Source: Gammaproteobacteria bacterium (GTDB lineage: Bacteria > Pseudomonadota > Gammaproteobacteria > Steroidobacterales > Steroidobacteraceae). From it: a DNA stretch of 64,000 bases. The notes below the pieces were generated by a model. That model searched no databases. It saw nothing but the letters and a program-made list of their open reading frames with translations, and was not told the DNA's origin. Made by a program: the position numbers and the translations under genes. The DNA lies in contig JAQGOE010000031.1 in the NCBI GenBank assembly GCA_028293725.1, positions 36,079 to 100,078 of the forward strand, read 5' to 3'. Positions 36,036 through 45,501 of the stretch are shown here, piece after piece (the stretch's first letter is position 1; each line of letters opens with the position of its first letter).

Positions 36036-37201
36036 AGCGCAACTATCTAACCACCGTGTTGGTCTTACTCGCGCTGGGTGCCATCGGCCTGTGGATTGCC
36101 AATAACACGCATTGGGAAGAAGTCGAAGAGCACACGCCACCGAAGGGCGAAGCGGCCACGAATCCGTTCTATTCCGCGCAACACCTTGCCGAAACACTCG
36201 GCGCGCACACCCGGCTGCGACACGAGATCGTGACACTGCCTCCCACCCAGGCCGTGATGGTGATTACCTTCTGGAACTGGGGGCTGATCCCCGAGCGCAG
36301 CCATCGGATCGAGCAATGGGTCCGTGACGGCGGACGCCTCGTGGTGAGTGGCGGCGTGATCCTCGACGAGACATTCGACAAGTGGACCGGTGTAAAGCAG
36401 GTACAGGTGCAAGCAGAGAAAGGCCCAGTCAGCCGTCTCGCGACCTGCCCTCCACTCACACGACGACTGACCGTCGATCCCGCGCCGACCGGAGTTTCGC
36501 CCGCCTCATCATCCGCAGAGCACTTCGACATCTGCCAATACATTTGGGAGCAGGAACTGCTCACCACCCGCAAATTCTCCTGGAGATTGCGTGACAGAGA
36601 CGGGCACACCAAGGCTTTGCGCATTCCGATCGGACGCGGCAGCGTCACCCTGATCAATGCCATGACGTTCGGCAACCTCGACCTGCTCTGCGGCGACAGT
36701 GGACGCCTCTTCACCGCGGCTACTCAACTGCGCCGCGGCGACGATGTTGAATTCCTGACCGACGGGAATGGCGGCTCGCTACTGGCACTCCTATGGAGTT
36801 ATGGCTGGCCGGTCATCGTCCTGGCAGGGCTGTTGATTGTGCTGTGGTTGTGGCGCTCCGGCGTGCGCTTCGGGCCGCTCGCGGCCGCTGCCGATCCGGC
36901 ACGCCGCTCGCTGGCCGAGCAAATTCGTGGCACCGGGCAGTTCATAGTGCGCTTCGGCGGCGGCAAGGCTTTGTATGCCGCCACGGCGCGCGCCTTGAAT
37001 GAAGCTGCCTCGCGGCGCGTCCCTCGTTACGATCGCCTCAACGGCGAGGAGCGCGTAGCCGCTCTCGCCTCGCTCACGGGACTCGGCTCCGCCGAATTGT
37101 CTGCCGCGCTCGACGATCCCGCCGCGCGCCGTCCCAAGGAAATTCGCAAGACGATCGCGTTTCTAGAAGCCGCGCGGCGTCGGATTGCTCACACTAGATA
37201 A
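36032..37201 (+). CDS. DUF4350 domain membrane protein
   Basis: A 389-residue protein with an N-terminal membrane anchor (residues 7-24), a large DUF4350 domain (NPFYSAQHLAETLGAHTRL, WNWGLIPERSHRIEQWVRDGG, LVVSGGVI), a second helix near residues 253-272 and a cytoplasmic helical tail. The GTG start overlaps the DUF4129 stop (GTGA). The DUF4350 fold resembles glutamine-amidotransferase-like domains. The function in MoxR operons is unknown. Confidence 0.87.
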   Translation: MKRNYLTTVLVLLALGAIGLWIANNTHWEEVEEHTPPKGEAATNPFYSAQHLAETLGAHTRLRHEIVTLPPTQAVMVITFWNWGLIPERSHRIEQWVRDGGRLVVSGGVILDETFDKWTGVKQVQVQAEKGPVSRLATCPPLTRRLTVDPAPTGVSPASSSAEHFDICQYIWEQELLTTRKFSWRLRDRDGHTKALRIPIGRGSVTLINAMTFGNLDLLCGDSGRLFTAATQLRRGDDVEFLTDGNGGSLLALLWSYGWPVIVLAGLLIVLWLWRSGVRFGPLAAAADPARRSLAEQIRGTGQFIVRFGGGKALYAATARALNEAASRRVPRYDRLNGEERVAALASLTGLGSAELSAALDDPAARRPKEIRKTIAFLEAARRRIAHTR

Positions 37202-37227
37202 TTCAAACTGTCGGGAAGGGTCGGAAC

Positions 37228-38214
37228 ATGCAGAGCGAAGGTGACAGCACGGTCAGCGCCATAACGCGCGCCGCGCAACTGTTGGAACGGTTGCGGCAGG
37301 AAATCGGACAAGCGGTGGTCGGGCAAGCGGCCGCCATCGACCAGGTATTGGTTACCTTGATCGCCTCCGGCCACGTACTCATCGAGGGCGTGCCGGGCCT
37401 CGGCAAAACGCTGCTGGTACGCGCCCTGGCGCAGGCTCTCTCGCTCAACCAGGCGCGCGTGCAGTTCACACCGGACATGATGCCTTCCGACATCACCGGA
37501 CACGCGGTACTCAACCCGGTGACGCACGAGTTGCGTGTCGTGCGCGGCCCGGTATTTACCAACATTCTGCTGGCCGACGAGATCAACCGCGCTCCCGCCA
37601 AGACCCAGAGCGCCCTGCTCGAAGTCATGCAGGAGTACCAGGTGACCCTCGAGGGCCAGACCCTGACGCTGCCCAAGCCCTTCGTCGTGCTGGCCACCCA
37701 GAATCCGGTCGAGACGGAAGGCACCTATCCGTTGCCCGAAGCACAGCTCGATCGCTTTCTGCTCAAGATCGAGATCGGTTATCCGGGTCCCGAGGACGAG
37801 GTCGCCGTTGTGTTGCGAACGACAACCGGCCAGTCGGGCGATCAGCTCCCCCTCGCCAACGTGAAACCTATTCTCAACGAGCGAATCGTGCTTGGATTGC
37901 AACAGATCGCCGCTCGCCAACGCGTCGATGAGAAGGTCGTCGACTACGCTGTCCGCATCGTCAGGGCGACACGAGACTGGCCGGGGCTTGCGGTTGGAAG
38001 CGGCTCCAGAGGAGCCATCGCACTCGTGCGCGCGGCCCGGGTGGCTGCGTTGATGGACGGACGTGACTTCACGACTCCCGATGACATCAGGCGCTTTGCT
38101 CTACCGGCCTTGCGTCACCGAGTCGCGTTGGCTCCCGATGCTCTGCTCGAAGGGCGGAACCCCGCGGACCTGCTCAACGCAGTGGTCGAATCCGTTCCGG
38201 CGCCGCGCGCCTGA
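37228..38214 (+). CDS. MoxR-family AAA+ ATPase
   Basis: A 328-residue MoxR ATPase with Walker A GVPGLGKT near residue 56, Walker B LLADEINRAPAKTQSALLE near residue 113, sensor ATQNPVETEGTYPLPEAQLDRF and the C-terminal lid (GSGSRGAIALVRAARVAAL). MoxR proteins act as chaperones that remodel partners carrying VWA/DUF58-like domains. The partner here is encoded 8 bp downstream. The ribosome site is GGAAGGGTCGG. Confidence 0.95.
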   Translation: MQSEGDSTVSAITRAAQLLERLRQEIGQAVVGQAAAIDQVLVTLIASGHVLIEGVPGLGKTLLVRALAQALSLNQARVQFTPDMMPSDITGHAVLNPVTHELRVVRGPVFTNILLADEINRAPAKTQSALLEVMQEYQVTLEGQTLTLPKPFVVLATQNPVETEGTYPLPEAQLDRFLLKIEIGYPGPEDEVAVVLRTTTGQSGDQLPLANVKPILNERIVLGLQQIAARQRVDEKVVDYAVRIVRATRDWPGLAVGSGSRGAIALVRAARVAALMDGRDFTTPDDIRRFALPALRHRVALAPDALLEGRNPADLLNAVVESVPAPRA

Positions 38215-38222
38215 TACGCGTC

Positions 38223-39581
38223 ATGCGCGTGCGCGTCATCCCTGCTTCACCCGCACTCGCCGCCGTTGCAGCGGGCGCGGCGTGCCTGCTGATTGCGTTG
38301 ATTGCGGGAGTCCCTGTCGGACTGACCGCCTGGGCGGCAGCCGCATGGATCATCCTGATTGGTACGGCAACCGCTGCCGATTATCGGCTCACACGGCGAG
38401 CATGGCTGCAGACGGCGCCCCGCATGACCCGCGTGATGCCCGCGGCACTGGCTGTCGGCGTGAAACGGGATGTCGATCTGGTCATCGAGGGTGTCGGGGC
38501 CCTGAGTTGGAACATCGCGGTCTACGACCACTCCGATCCGAGTCTGCAGACGGAAGGACTGCCGGCCGCACTGACCATCGGCGGCGGCAAGCGTGTGACC
38601 TTCACCTACCGGGTCACTCCAACCCGCCGCGGCGAGGTATCCTTCGCGCCGGCTGACGTTCGGGTCCGGTCGCGGTTCGGATTCTGCGAGCTGTTGGAAA
38701 CACTCGGTGATGCCGGGATGCGGCGCGTCTATCCTGACTTCGCGCAGGTGGCACGCTACGCCTGGCTGGCCGGAGACCGGCGACTCGCCGAGATCGGCAT
38801 CAAGACCTATCGGCGCCGCGGCGCCGGCACAGACTTCCAGCAACTCGCCGAGTATCGCGTCGGCGACCCGGTACGTTGGATCGACTGGAAGGCCACACGG
38901 CGCTTCGGCAAGCCCATTATCCGGGAATTCCAGGATGCCCGTGACCAGTGCGTCATGCTGCTGGTTGACTGTGGCCGTCGCATGCGCGCCGACGATCGTC
39001 AGTCCGGCATCGGCAATACCCATTTCGACCAGGTGCTCAACGCGGTGATGTTGCTGTCCTACGTGGCGCTCAAACAGGGCGACGAGGTCGGCGCCATGAC
39101 CTTCGGCACGCCCGCCGGCGCCGCCAAGTCGTTTCCACCGCGCAAGGGCGTGAAGGCGCTCAACGCGCTGATGGGAGAGTTATACGCCGTGCAGCCGACA
39201 CCGACTCACTCGGACTACATCGCCGCGGCCCGGAACTTTCTCAGCCGTCACAACAAGCGCTCGCTGGTCGTCATCATTACGAACTTCCGCGACGAGGACA
39301 GCGTGGAATTGGGTAGCGCGCTGCGACTTCTACGCACCCGGCACCTGGTGATGCTCGCAAGCCTGCGTGAGGAAATCGCGCACGAGCTGGCTTCGCAACC
39401 GCTGACATCCACTGAGGCGGCCGTGGAGGTGGCGAGTGCCCATCTCTTCGAGCAATCACGCCGCGACGCATTCAACCGTCTCGCCGCCCATGACGCCCTG
39501 ATGGTCGACGCCGAGCCGCAACAGCTTGGCATCGAACTCGTCAACCGGTATCAGGCCGCTAAAGGCGCGGGCCTCATCTGA
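38223..39581 (+). CDS. DUF58 domain protein, MoxR partner
   Basis: A 452-residue protein with two N-terminal membrane helices (residues ~10-55) and a beta-sandwich-like region. The DUF58 block (YRVGDPVRWIDWKATRR, LLVDCGRRM) is a VWA-like fold. The MIDAS-like D-x-G-x-x sequence is present but not a perfect DxSxS. Together with the upstream proteins it forms the membrane complex thought to be handled by MoxR, possibly in envelope stress. Confidence 0.92.
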   Translation: MRVRVIPASPALAAVAAGAACLLIALIAGVPVGLTAWAAAAWIILIGTATAADYRLTRRAWLQTAPRMTRVMPAALAVGVKRDVDLVIEGVGALSWNIAVYDHSDPSLQTEGLPAALTIGGGKRVTFTYRVTPTRRGEVSFAPADVRVRSRFGFCELLETLGDAGMRRVYPDFAQVARYAWLAGDRRLAEIGIKTYRRRGAGTDFQQLAEYRVGDPVRWIDWKATRRFGKPIIREFQDARDQCVMLLVDCGRRMRADDRQSGIGNTHFDQVLNAVMLLSYVALKQGDEVGAMTFGTPAGAAKSFPPRKGVKALNALMGELYAVQPTPTHSDYIAAARNFLSRHNKRSLVVIITNFRDEDSVELGSALRLLRTRHLVMLASLREEIAHELASQPLTSTEAAVEVASAHLFEQSRRDAFNRLAAHDALMVDAEPQQLGIELVNRYQAAKGAGLI

Positions 39582-39645
39582 GGCGGGAACCCCCTGTAGC
39601 CGGGAGATGCGTGCCCCCCGCTCCCGTGCGTAGAATGGGGCCATT

Positions 39646-40620
39646 ATGGCTGAAACCAGCAACTGGGCTTTTCCACCGCGCCTGCAACCGCAGCCGGACG
39701 ACTTGCGCTTCGACCTGGAAGCCGCGCTGCAGTCTGTCGTCCTCGTGCATGCAGAAATTCCTGACGAGGCGTTCACCGCGTCCATCCTGGGGACCGAGCG
39801 CATTGGCCACGGAACGGTCATCGGGGCCGACGGACTCGTGCTCACCATGGGTTACCTCATCACCGAAGCCGAAACGATCTGGCTCACGGCGCACGACGGA
39901 ACGGTGGTTCCCGGACATGCTCTCGCTTACGACCAGGTCACGGGCTTTGGACTTATCCTGCCGCTAGGCCATCTCGGCGTCGCTCCTATCGAGCGGGGAT
40001 CCGCTGAAGCGACTACGGTTGGCGACAGTGTGATCGTCATCGGGCACGGCGGTGTCGAGCACGCGCTCGATGCAAAAGTCGTTTCCCGACGCGAGTTTGC
40101 GGGCTACTGGGAGTACCTGCTGGAGGACGCATTGTTCACATCGCCGCCGCATCCGCAATGGGGCGGCGCGGCGCTCGTCGGGCAGGATGGACGTCTGCTC
40201 GGAGTCGGCTCGCTCCTGGTTCAGGAAACCGTGGGGGCGGAGACCGTCGATGCCAACATGTTCGTGCCGATCGACCTGCTCGATCCCATCCTCGAAGACA
40301 TGAAAAGGCTGGGACGCGCGGCGCGCAGCCCACGGCCCTGGCTCGGTATGTACACCACGCCCATGCAGGGCAGTCTCGTCGTCGGCCAGCTCACGCAGGG
40401 CGGCCCTGCGCACAAGGCTGGGATACGGCTTGGAGATGTTGTTTTGGAAGTCGCGGGAGAGCCCGTGGCGGATCTCGCGGATTTGTTTCGCCGCATCTGG
40501 GAAACCGGCTCCGCGGGAGCGGAAGTTCCCCTGACACTGGCGCGAGGCAAGAGCACGTCGCGCGTTCGTGTCACATCCGCGAATCGCGACGACTTCCTGA
40601 CCAAGCCGCGGCGTCACTGA
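39646..40620 (+). CDS. HtrA/DegP-like protein with PDZ domain, catalytic triad lost
   Basis: A 324-residue protein with a trypsin-like fold (residues ~25-225) and one PDZ domain (~235-312, PWLGMYTTP...GGPAHKAGIRLGDVVLEVAGEPV). The positions of the S1C triad appear substituted. The His of the TNxHV motif is Tyr70 (LTMGYLI), the Asp of TDLAL is Gly100 (TGFGLI), and the Ser of GNSGG is Trp172 (QWGGAA). It should therefore be a non-proteolytic binding protein. No signal peptide is visible. It lies 64 bp after the MoxR operon, same strand, and converges on DUF885 with a 7-bp overlap. Confidence 0.82.
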   Translation: MAETSNWAFPPRLQPQPDDLRFDLEAALQSVVLVHAEIPDEAFTASILGTERIGHGTVIGADGLVLTMGYLITEAETIWLTAHDGTVVPGHALAYDQVTGFGLILPLGHLGVAPIERGSAEATTVGDSVIVIGHGGVEHALDAKVVSRREFAGYWEYLLEDALFTSPPHPQWGGAALVGQDGRLLGVGSLLVQETVGAETVDANMFVPIDLLDPILEDMKRLGRAARSPRPWLGMYTTPMQGSLVVGQLTQGGPAHKAGIRLGDVVLEVAGEPVADLADLFRRIWETGSAGAEVPLTLARGKSTSRVRVTSANRDDFLTKPRRH

Positions 40621-42611
40621 CCGGTCGGGATCCTCTGCAACGCCAGCAGCAGCTCATCCCCGAAATAACCCGCGGGAATCGTTCCCTGCTGCATGAACTC
40701 GAGATGAAAGCGCTGCGGTGAGAAACGCTCCCCGAGCGCCTGCTGCGCGCGGGTCCGCAGGGCCAGGATCTGGTCTTTGCCCATGTTGTAAGTGATCGCC
40801 TGCGTCGGCCAACGCGAGTAACGGGTGATCGCACGCCGCGCTGCGCTACAGCTCGACCGTTTTGCCTCGGCTTTCAACGCCTTCGCATCTCCACAGGAGC
40901 CTGGGAGGAAGTCGACGGTTTCCGAGAACAACGTAACGGCTTCCTCGAACTGCATGCGCCCTGTATGAATACCGGTGTCGATGCGCACGCGTAGATCTCT
41001 GTAGATCTGTCCCCGCAGCTGATAGAGGTGTTGCTCGGGGGTGTAGAAGCCGTTCGGCGCGGAGGCTTGCGGCTCGGCCAGCAGCGACTCGGAATACAAA
41101 CCCCAACCCTCGGCAGCCATCGAATCCTGCCACATGGAGGATGAGTCCTCGACGGCGCCCGGCGTGAGCCAGCGGATCGGCGAGATATCGGCCCGATACT
41201 GGGTCATGACCTTGTAGTGCCAATCGTGGCCCGGAAAGCCCTCATGCGCCGCCAGGTCCGCCATCGCCGCACTGTTGTGTTCCTGGCGGAGCGCCGCAAC
41301 GTTGTCGCCCGTCGGGGTGACATAGAAGCGCCCGACACCGGAGGTTTTGAAGGGGGGCGCCGGATAGTACGCCGCTCCCTCGATCGCCGACTGCAGCGGC
41401 GGCGGTGTGACCGTGACATCGAGCCGATAATCCGCCGGCACCTCGAACAGGCCGGTCTTGCGCGCGTACTGCACGAGTTCCTGGCCGGTCTTGCGGTAGC
41501 CCGCGAGCATCTCGGCGTCGGTCGCCGGCGCATCATGACTCAGCTTTTCGAACACCAGGCGCACCACCGCGGAACCATCGGCTGGAGCCTTCCATTTGTG
41601 ACTCGTGGCGATATCGCGGGCGAGCGCGATCATCCGCTCGCTGGTGTTGGTGACGACCGGCCACGATTGCGAGAACAGGTCGCCGGCGGTGGTGTCCAGC
41701 CGCAGGTTGTTGTGTAGCGCCCAGTCGTACTCGGCTTCGCCAAAGGCAAAGTGGTCGGCCCGATAGTCGGGCTTGAGCGCGGCGACACCCGTGCCAGCCG
41801 GATTGTCGAAGAAAGTGCTGGCGACGAAAGCGCGCAGACGCAGATAGGCGGACCCCGCATCGGCTGCAGCCGCCGTCAGGTCCTTGAGCAGCGTCTCACG
41901 CTGCGTCGAGGCGATGTCGGTCGAGGCAATCTGTTGCAGGGTGTTGGAAAAGTACGTCGCGTCCGCCTGGGTGCTTGCCAGGCCGAATTCGACCAGCACA
42001 CGCCAGTCCGGCGCGTTATGAGCGGCGATCCCGGCCTCGAGTTGCTTTTCCGCGGTAGCGAGATAGGCCGGCACCGCCCGCGTGCGGGCAATGACTTGCT
42101 GCCACTCCTCGTCCGTTCCGTAAGTGCCCGGGCCGGTAGGTGTCATGCCCTGGATCTGCCAGTCGACGCCGCGGAAAGGCTCGTCCACGAACGAGTCGAG
42201 CGAGCGCTCCTGGTGGCGACGCACCTGGTGTTGGTGTAACAGAAACCCGATTTCCGCCAGGGCCACGGCACGGTCGATGCGCCGCCGTGGCGACAGCTTC
42301 GCGGCCTCGAGTGCCGTGAAACGATCCCGGAAGCCGCCCAAACGAACATCCTCCGCTTGCAACGCGCCCGCCGAGTAATCGCGCAACTTGCCATCGACCT
42401 GGGACAAAGTGCGATCGAACGCCGAGCCGCCGAGATAGGTCGCCACCACGGGAAAGCGGCTCATCATGTAGACGGCGAAGTCGTGCTCGAGTGTGGCAAA
42501 CCGCTCATCAGCACTCGGCTGCGCGGGTGGCGGCGTAGGCGCTGTCGGGCTACAGGCAACAACGGCTAACGCAAGCATCGTCGCCGGAAAGAGGCGTTGG
42601 AATTTTTTCAT
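40614..42611 (-). CDS. DUF885 family lipoprotein, probable zinc metallopeptidase
   Basis: A 665-residue protein with a lipoprotein signal (LALAVVACSP; Cys at about 20) and a Pro-rich linker. The DUF885 domain follows, with the HExxPGH-like motif AHEGFPGHDWHY near residue 470 and MAAEGWGLYSE downstream, which supplies a Glu expected to bind metal. Family members are carboxypeptidase-like peptidases of the periplasm or outer membrane. Length is normal for the family. The 3' end overlaps the convergent HtrA-like gene. Confidence 0.88.
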   Translation of the reverse strand: MKKFQRLFPATMLALAVVACSPTAPTPPPAQPSADERFATLEHDFAVYMMSRFPVVATYLGGSAFDRTLSQVDGKLRDYSAGALQAEDVRLGGFRDRFTALEAAKLSPRRRIDRAVALAEIGFLLHQHQVRRHQERSLDSFVDEPFRGVDWQIQGMTPTGPGTYGTDEEWQQVIARTRAVPAYLATAEKQLEAGIAAHNAPDWRVLVEFGLASTQADATYFSNTLQQIASTDIASTQRETLLKDLTAAAADAGSAYLRLRAFVASTFFDNPAGTGVAALKPDYRADHFAFGEAEYDWALHNNLRLDTTAGDLFSQSWPVVTNTSERMIALARDIATSHKWKAPADGSAVVRLVFEKLSHDAPATDAEMLAGYRKTGQELVQYARKTGLFEVPADYRLDVTVTPPPLQSAIEGAAYYPAPPFKTSGVGRFYVTPTGDNVAALRQEHNSAAMADLAAHEGFPGHDWHYKVMTQYRADISPIRWLTPGAVEDSSSMWQDSMAAEGWGLYSESLLAEPQASAPNGFYTPEQHLYQLRGQIYRDLRVRIDTGIHTGRMQFEEAVTLFSETVDFLPGSCGDAKALKAEAKRSSCSAARRAITRYSRWPTQAITYNMGKDQILALRTRAQQALGERFSPQRFHLEFMQQGTIPAGYFGDELLLALQRIPTGQ

Positions 42612-42646
42612 GGCCGCGAAGGATACGCTGCGGTGTCGGGACAGGG

Positions 42647-43321
42647 CTACATCTCGGCAGGACGGATCAGCCAGGGATCGTCGTACTCGAGATAGTTCAC
42701 TCGGGGACCCACGGCGTGAGTCACCATCCGTTCCAGGGGATAAGGCTGGAGTAAAGACTGCGCCCGAGCCGCCGCCGAGGTGAGCCAGGTGTGATAGTCC
42801 TGCTGCCGCAGAATCGCCGGCATCTGGCGAGTCCCGCCAGTGATCTCCGCCATGAGCGGATTCGCGGGAACAGTGAGCAAGGCACAGCTATCGATCACAT
42901 CGTCGCCATCAACCACGGTCCGTTCCCATAGCGCCGCCACACCAAACACAGCGCGATTCACCAGGCGCACGTAGAACGGTTGCCAGACACCCGTTGCCGA
43001 GAGATGCCACATGTAAAAGCCCGCCAGGGGTACGACACACCGTTGTCCATACAGCCAGGCTTTTCGATAGTCATGTGAGCTGAGCATGGCGTCGCTGCGC
43101 ACAAAAGCGGCCCCGACGCGCCCGTCCTCACGATCGTCGGTCGAGGGGACGAAACCCCACCGCATCATGACGCCCTCGGTATCCCATTCGTGCAGGCGCG
43201 CCACCGGCACCCGGTGCGTCACTGCCACGTTGAAGCGTACCGAAAAACGCCACCAGCGCTGATCTACGGAGATTTCCCTTTCGGCAGCCTCCTGTTCCGG
43301 AATCACGAGTCGCTTGCACAT
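42647..43321 (-). CDS. SRAP/HMCES (YedK-like) domain protein with altered active site
   Basis: A 224-residue SRAP-family protein. The family forms a covalent thiazolidine crosslink between Cys2 and abasic sites in single-stranded DNA. The ATG at 43321 is fixed by MC at the N-terminus, so Cys2 is kept. Other key positions differ from YedK. The Asn of NARxE is Phe73 (AAFVRSDAM), the Glu of GFYEW is Met104 (GFYMW), and the His of HDRMP is Thr164 (TRQMP). The fold motifs RWGFVPS, VVPLAGFY and ALWER remain. It could still bind DNA or form a stable crosslink, but reversal chemistry is doubtful. Confidence 0.82.
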   Translation of the reverse strand: MCKRLVIPEQEAAEREISVDQRWWRFSVRFNVAVTHRVPVARLHEWDTEGVMMRWGFVPSTDDREDGRVGAAFVRSDAMLSSHDYRKAWLYGQRCVVPLAGFYMWHLSATGVWQPFYVRLVNRAVFGVAALWERTVVDGDDVIDSCALLTVPANPLMAEITGGTRQMPAILRQQDYHTWLTSAAARAQSLLQPYPLERMVTHAVGPRVNYLEYDDPWLIRPAEM

Positions 43322-43433
43322 CCGTGCAAGCCTACCGGCGGGAGGGGCCGCTGCGGTATGTCCGCAAGAAGCGACATGTAGGAAGCGACAGCTGAGCGGA
43401 CTTAGGGCCCTCCAGGAGCCCCCAAGACCTTGC

Positions 43434-43850
43434 CTAGGTCGCAAACACCATGGCGTCGTCCGCGAATGCCTTGAGCTCGAGCGCATTTCCGGACGGATCG
43501 AGGAAAAAACACGTGGCCTGCTCGCCCGGCAGCCCCTTGAAACGCACCTGCGGCTCGATGATGAAGTCGACGCCCGCCGCACGCAGTCGGTCGGTCACGG
43601 ACTCCCACTCCGGCAACTCCATGATCACGCCGAAATGCCGCACGGGCACATTTTCCCCGTCCACCTCGTTCGTGGCGCTCGCCGAACCTGTGGAGCATAG
43701 GTGGGCCACGATCTGATGGCCGTAGAAATCGAAGTCCACCCACTCCGGGGACGAGCGCCCTTCCGGACAGCCCAACAGGCCGCCGTAGAAGCGGCGCGCC
43801 TCGGCCAGGTCACGTACCGGGAAGGCGAGATGAAAGCGAGGCCTGCTCAT
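43434..43850 (-). CDS. VOC family (glyoxalase/dioxygenase-like) protein
   Basis: A 138-residue vicinal-oxygen-chelate protein with the paired beta-alpha-beta-beta-beta pattern: FHLAFPVRDLAEARRFYGGLLG at the start and CFFLDPSGNALELKAF at the end, where the Glu is a likely metal ligand. Substrate unknown. Its ATG overlaps the stop of the aldo-keto reductase gene (ATGA), so translation is coupled. Confidence 0.87.
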   Translation of the reverse strand: MSRPRFHLAFPVRDLAEARRFYGGLLGCPEGRSSPEWVDFDFYGHQIVAHLCSTGSASATNEVDGENVPVRHFGVIMELPEWESVTDRLRAAGVDFIIEPQVRFKGLPGEQATCFFLDPSGNALELKAFADDAMVFAT

Positions 43851-44815
43851 GCGTTTGAATCCCAATATTTTTCCATGCGGGCGCGCAAGGTCGCGTCGGG
43901 CAGCCGGCCGCGCGCGCCGCGCTGGTTGTCATCCAGATGTTTGAGTTGGGTAGTGCCCGAGAGAGCGCAGGTTACCGCGGGATGCGACACCACGTATTTC
44001 AACAACACCTGCGCCCAGCTCTGCGCGTCGATTTCCGCGGCCCAATCCGGCAGCGGGCGGTTGGCCACGCGGCCGAAAACACTCGCGGCTCCCCGGCGTC
44101 CGCCGAGCGGCGAGTTGATCAACACGCCGATGTGCCGCTCCTGCGCCAGGGGCAACACCGAAGTCGCCACTTCCCGGTTGTCGATGGAGTAGTCCACCTG
44201 GATGAAGTCGAGCGGATAGCGCCGCATGAAATCCATCATCTGCGCGTGCTGGCCAGGACTGGAGGTGGTGATGCCGAAGTATCGGATACGCTTCGCGTGC
44301 TTCAACTCCTGCAACACCGGGATCATCTGCTCGACGCCGGCGAGGTTATGAACTTGTATGAGGTCTATGTGATTGGTGCGCAGGCGGCGGAATGATTCCT
44401 CGATACTCGCCTTGCCATCGGCGCCATCACTGTCGCGCGACATCACCTTGGTGGCGAAAAACAGCCGGTCGCGATTGCCGAGGTCGGCGACTATCGCGCC
44501 GATCACCGCTTCCGAGCGCCCATACAAGGGTGCGGTGTCGACGACCGAGCCACCGAGTCCTGGCATTCCCTGCAGTACTTCCTTACGCGCGGCAATGTCG
44601 GCCGGGTCGCCGACATCGAAGTTGTTCGTGCCGAGTCCGACTGCGGGCAACATCTCCTGGCTCGACGGAATCGGCTTTTTGATGAGCGGCAACGACTCGG
44701 CGGCGATGCTCGGCGACGTCCGGGCCGCGAGCAGCCCAAAGCCGGCAGCCACGCTCGCGGCAACACCAGTCTGCAGAACCAGGCGGCGCGACGTGCTCTG
44801 TGACAACGTTTTCAT
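43847..44815 (-). CDS. Tat-exported aldo/keto reductase
   Basis: A 322-residue aldo-keto reductase with a twin-arginine signal peptide (TSRRLVLQTGVAASVAAGFGLLAA). The domain has VGLGTNNFDVGD, VVDTAPLYGRSEAVIGAIV (the Asp and Tyr are catalytic), LFFATKVM (catalytic Lys) and HIDLIQVHNL. Periplasmic members of this group have unknown substrates. The ATG at 44815 has GGAGG. It lies 25 bp after the GntR gene and may be part of that transcript. Confidence 0.88.
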   Translation of the reverse strand: MKTLSQSTSRRLVLQTGVAASVAAGFGLLAARTSPSIAAESLPLIKKPIPSSQEMLPAVGLGTNNFDVGDPADIAARKEVLQGMPGLGGSVVDTAPLYGRSEAVIGAIVADLGNRDRLFFATKVMSRDSDGADGKASIEESFRRLRTNHIDLIQVHNLAGVEQMIPVLQELKHAKRIRYFGITTSSPGQHAQMMDFMRRYPLDFIQVDYSIDNREVATSVLPLAQERHIGVLINSPLGGRRGAASVFGRVANRPLPDWAAEIDAQSWAQVLLKYVVSHPAVTCALSGTTQLKHLDDNQRGARGRLPDATLRARMEKYWDSNA

Positions 44816-44840
44816 GCAAGACCTCCTTGGGAGCGGCCCT

Positions 44841-45497
44841 CTACGTGGGCGACTGTAGCAGACGTGCCAAGTCTTCCCGGGTGGTCTCAATATGCGCGTG
44901 CGTGAGCCGGCTCACCTCAGCGGTTTTGCCTCCCGTCCACGCTTCGAACAAGGCGGTGTGCTCCTTCGTCGCGCGCTTCACGCGTCCCCGCGGCAGCAGG
45001 TGCATTCGAACATACCGCTGTGAAAGGGTGTGCAGCCTCCCGAGCACCTCGGCGGTCACCGGCTGCAGGCGCGGGACGATGAGGGCAAGATGGAAGGTGC
45101 GGTTCAGATCGCCCGAGTCATACAACTCTCCGGCGAGCAATGCGTCATTGAGATTCGTGAACGCCAGACGCGCGGCTTCCGAATCGGAGGCCAGCGCGCG
45201 CCGGGCGCCCTCGGCCGCGGCGCCCGGCTCGATCTGCAGGCGCAGCCTGAATACCTCGTCGACTTCCATGGCCGACAACGGCCTCACCTGGAAGCCACGG
45301 TGGGCGAATACGTCGACCAACCCTTCGGCACGCAACTGCACGAGCGCTTCGCGCACCGGAATTTTGCTGACGCCGAACTCTGCTGCGATCACGTCCTGCA
45401 GCAGCGCAGAGCCCGGGGGATAGGCGCCCGTGAGAATCTTCTCTCGGATGCGGGAAGTGAGCTGCCCGCTCATGGTACGGATGAGATGCTCGGTCAT
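44841..45497 (-). CDS. GntR-family (FCD-type) regulator of the hydroxyproline cluster
   Basis: A 218-residue regulator with a GntR winged helix at residues ~10-75 (SRIREKILTGAYPPGSALLQDVIAAEFGVSKIPVREAL block) and an FCD ligand domain (RLRLQIEPGAAAEGARRA, DLNRTFHLALIV, EHTALFEAW). FCD members sense small carboxylates. It is encoded 4 bp after the epimerase gene. The palindrome CGTATACG at 47447-47454 between the divergent catabolic genes is its probable operator. Confidence 0.9.
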   Translation of the reverse strand: MTEHLIRTMSGQLTSRIREKILTGAYPPGSALLQDVIAAEFGVSKIPVREALVQLRAEGLVDVFAHRGFQVRPLSAMEVDEVFRLRLQIEPGAAAEGARRALASDSEAARLAFTNLNDALLAGELYDSGDLNRTFHLALIVPRLQPVTAEVLGRLHTLSQRYVRMHLLPRGRVKRATKEHTALFEAWTGGKTAEVSRLTHAHIETTREDLARLLQSPT

Positions 45498-45501
45498 ATC
45501 C

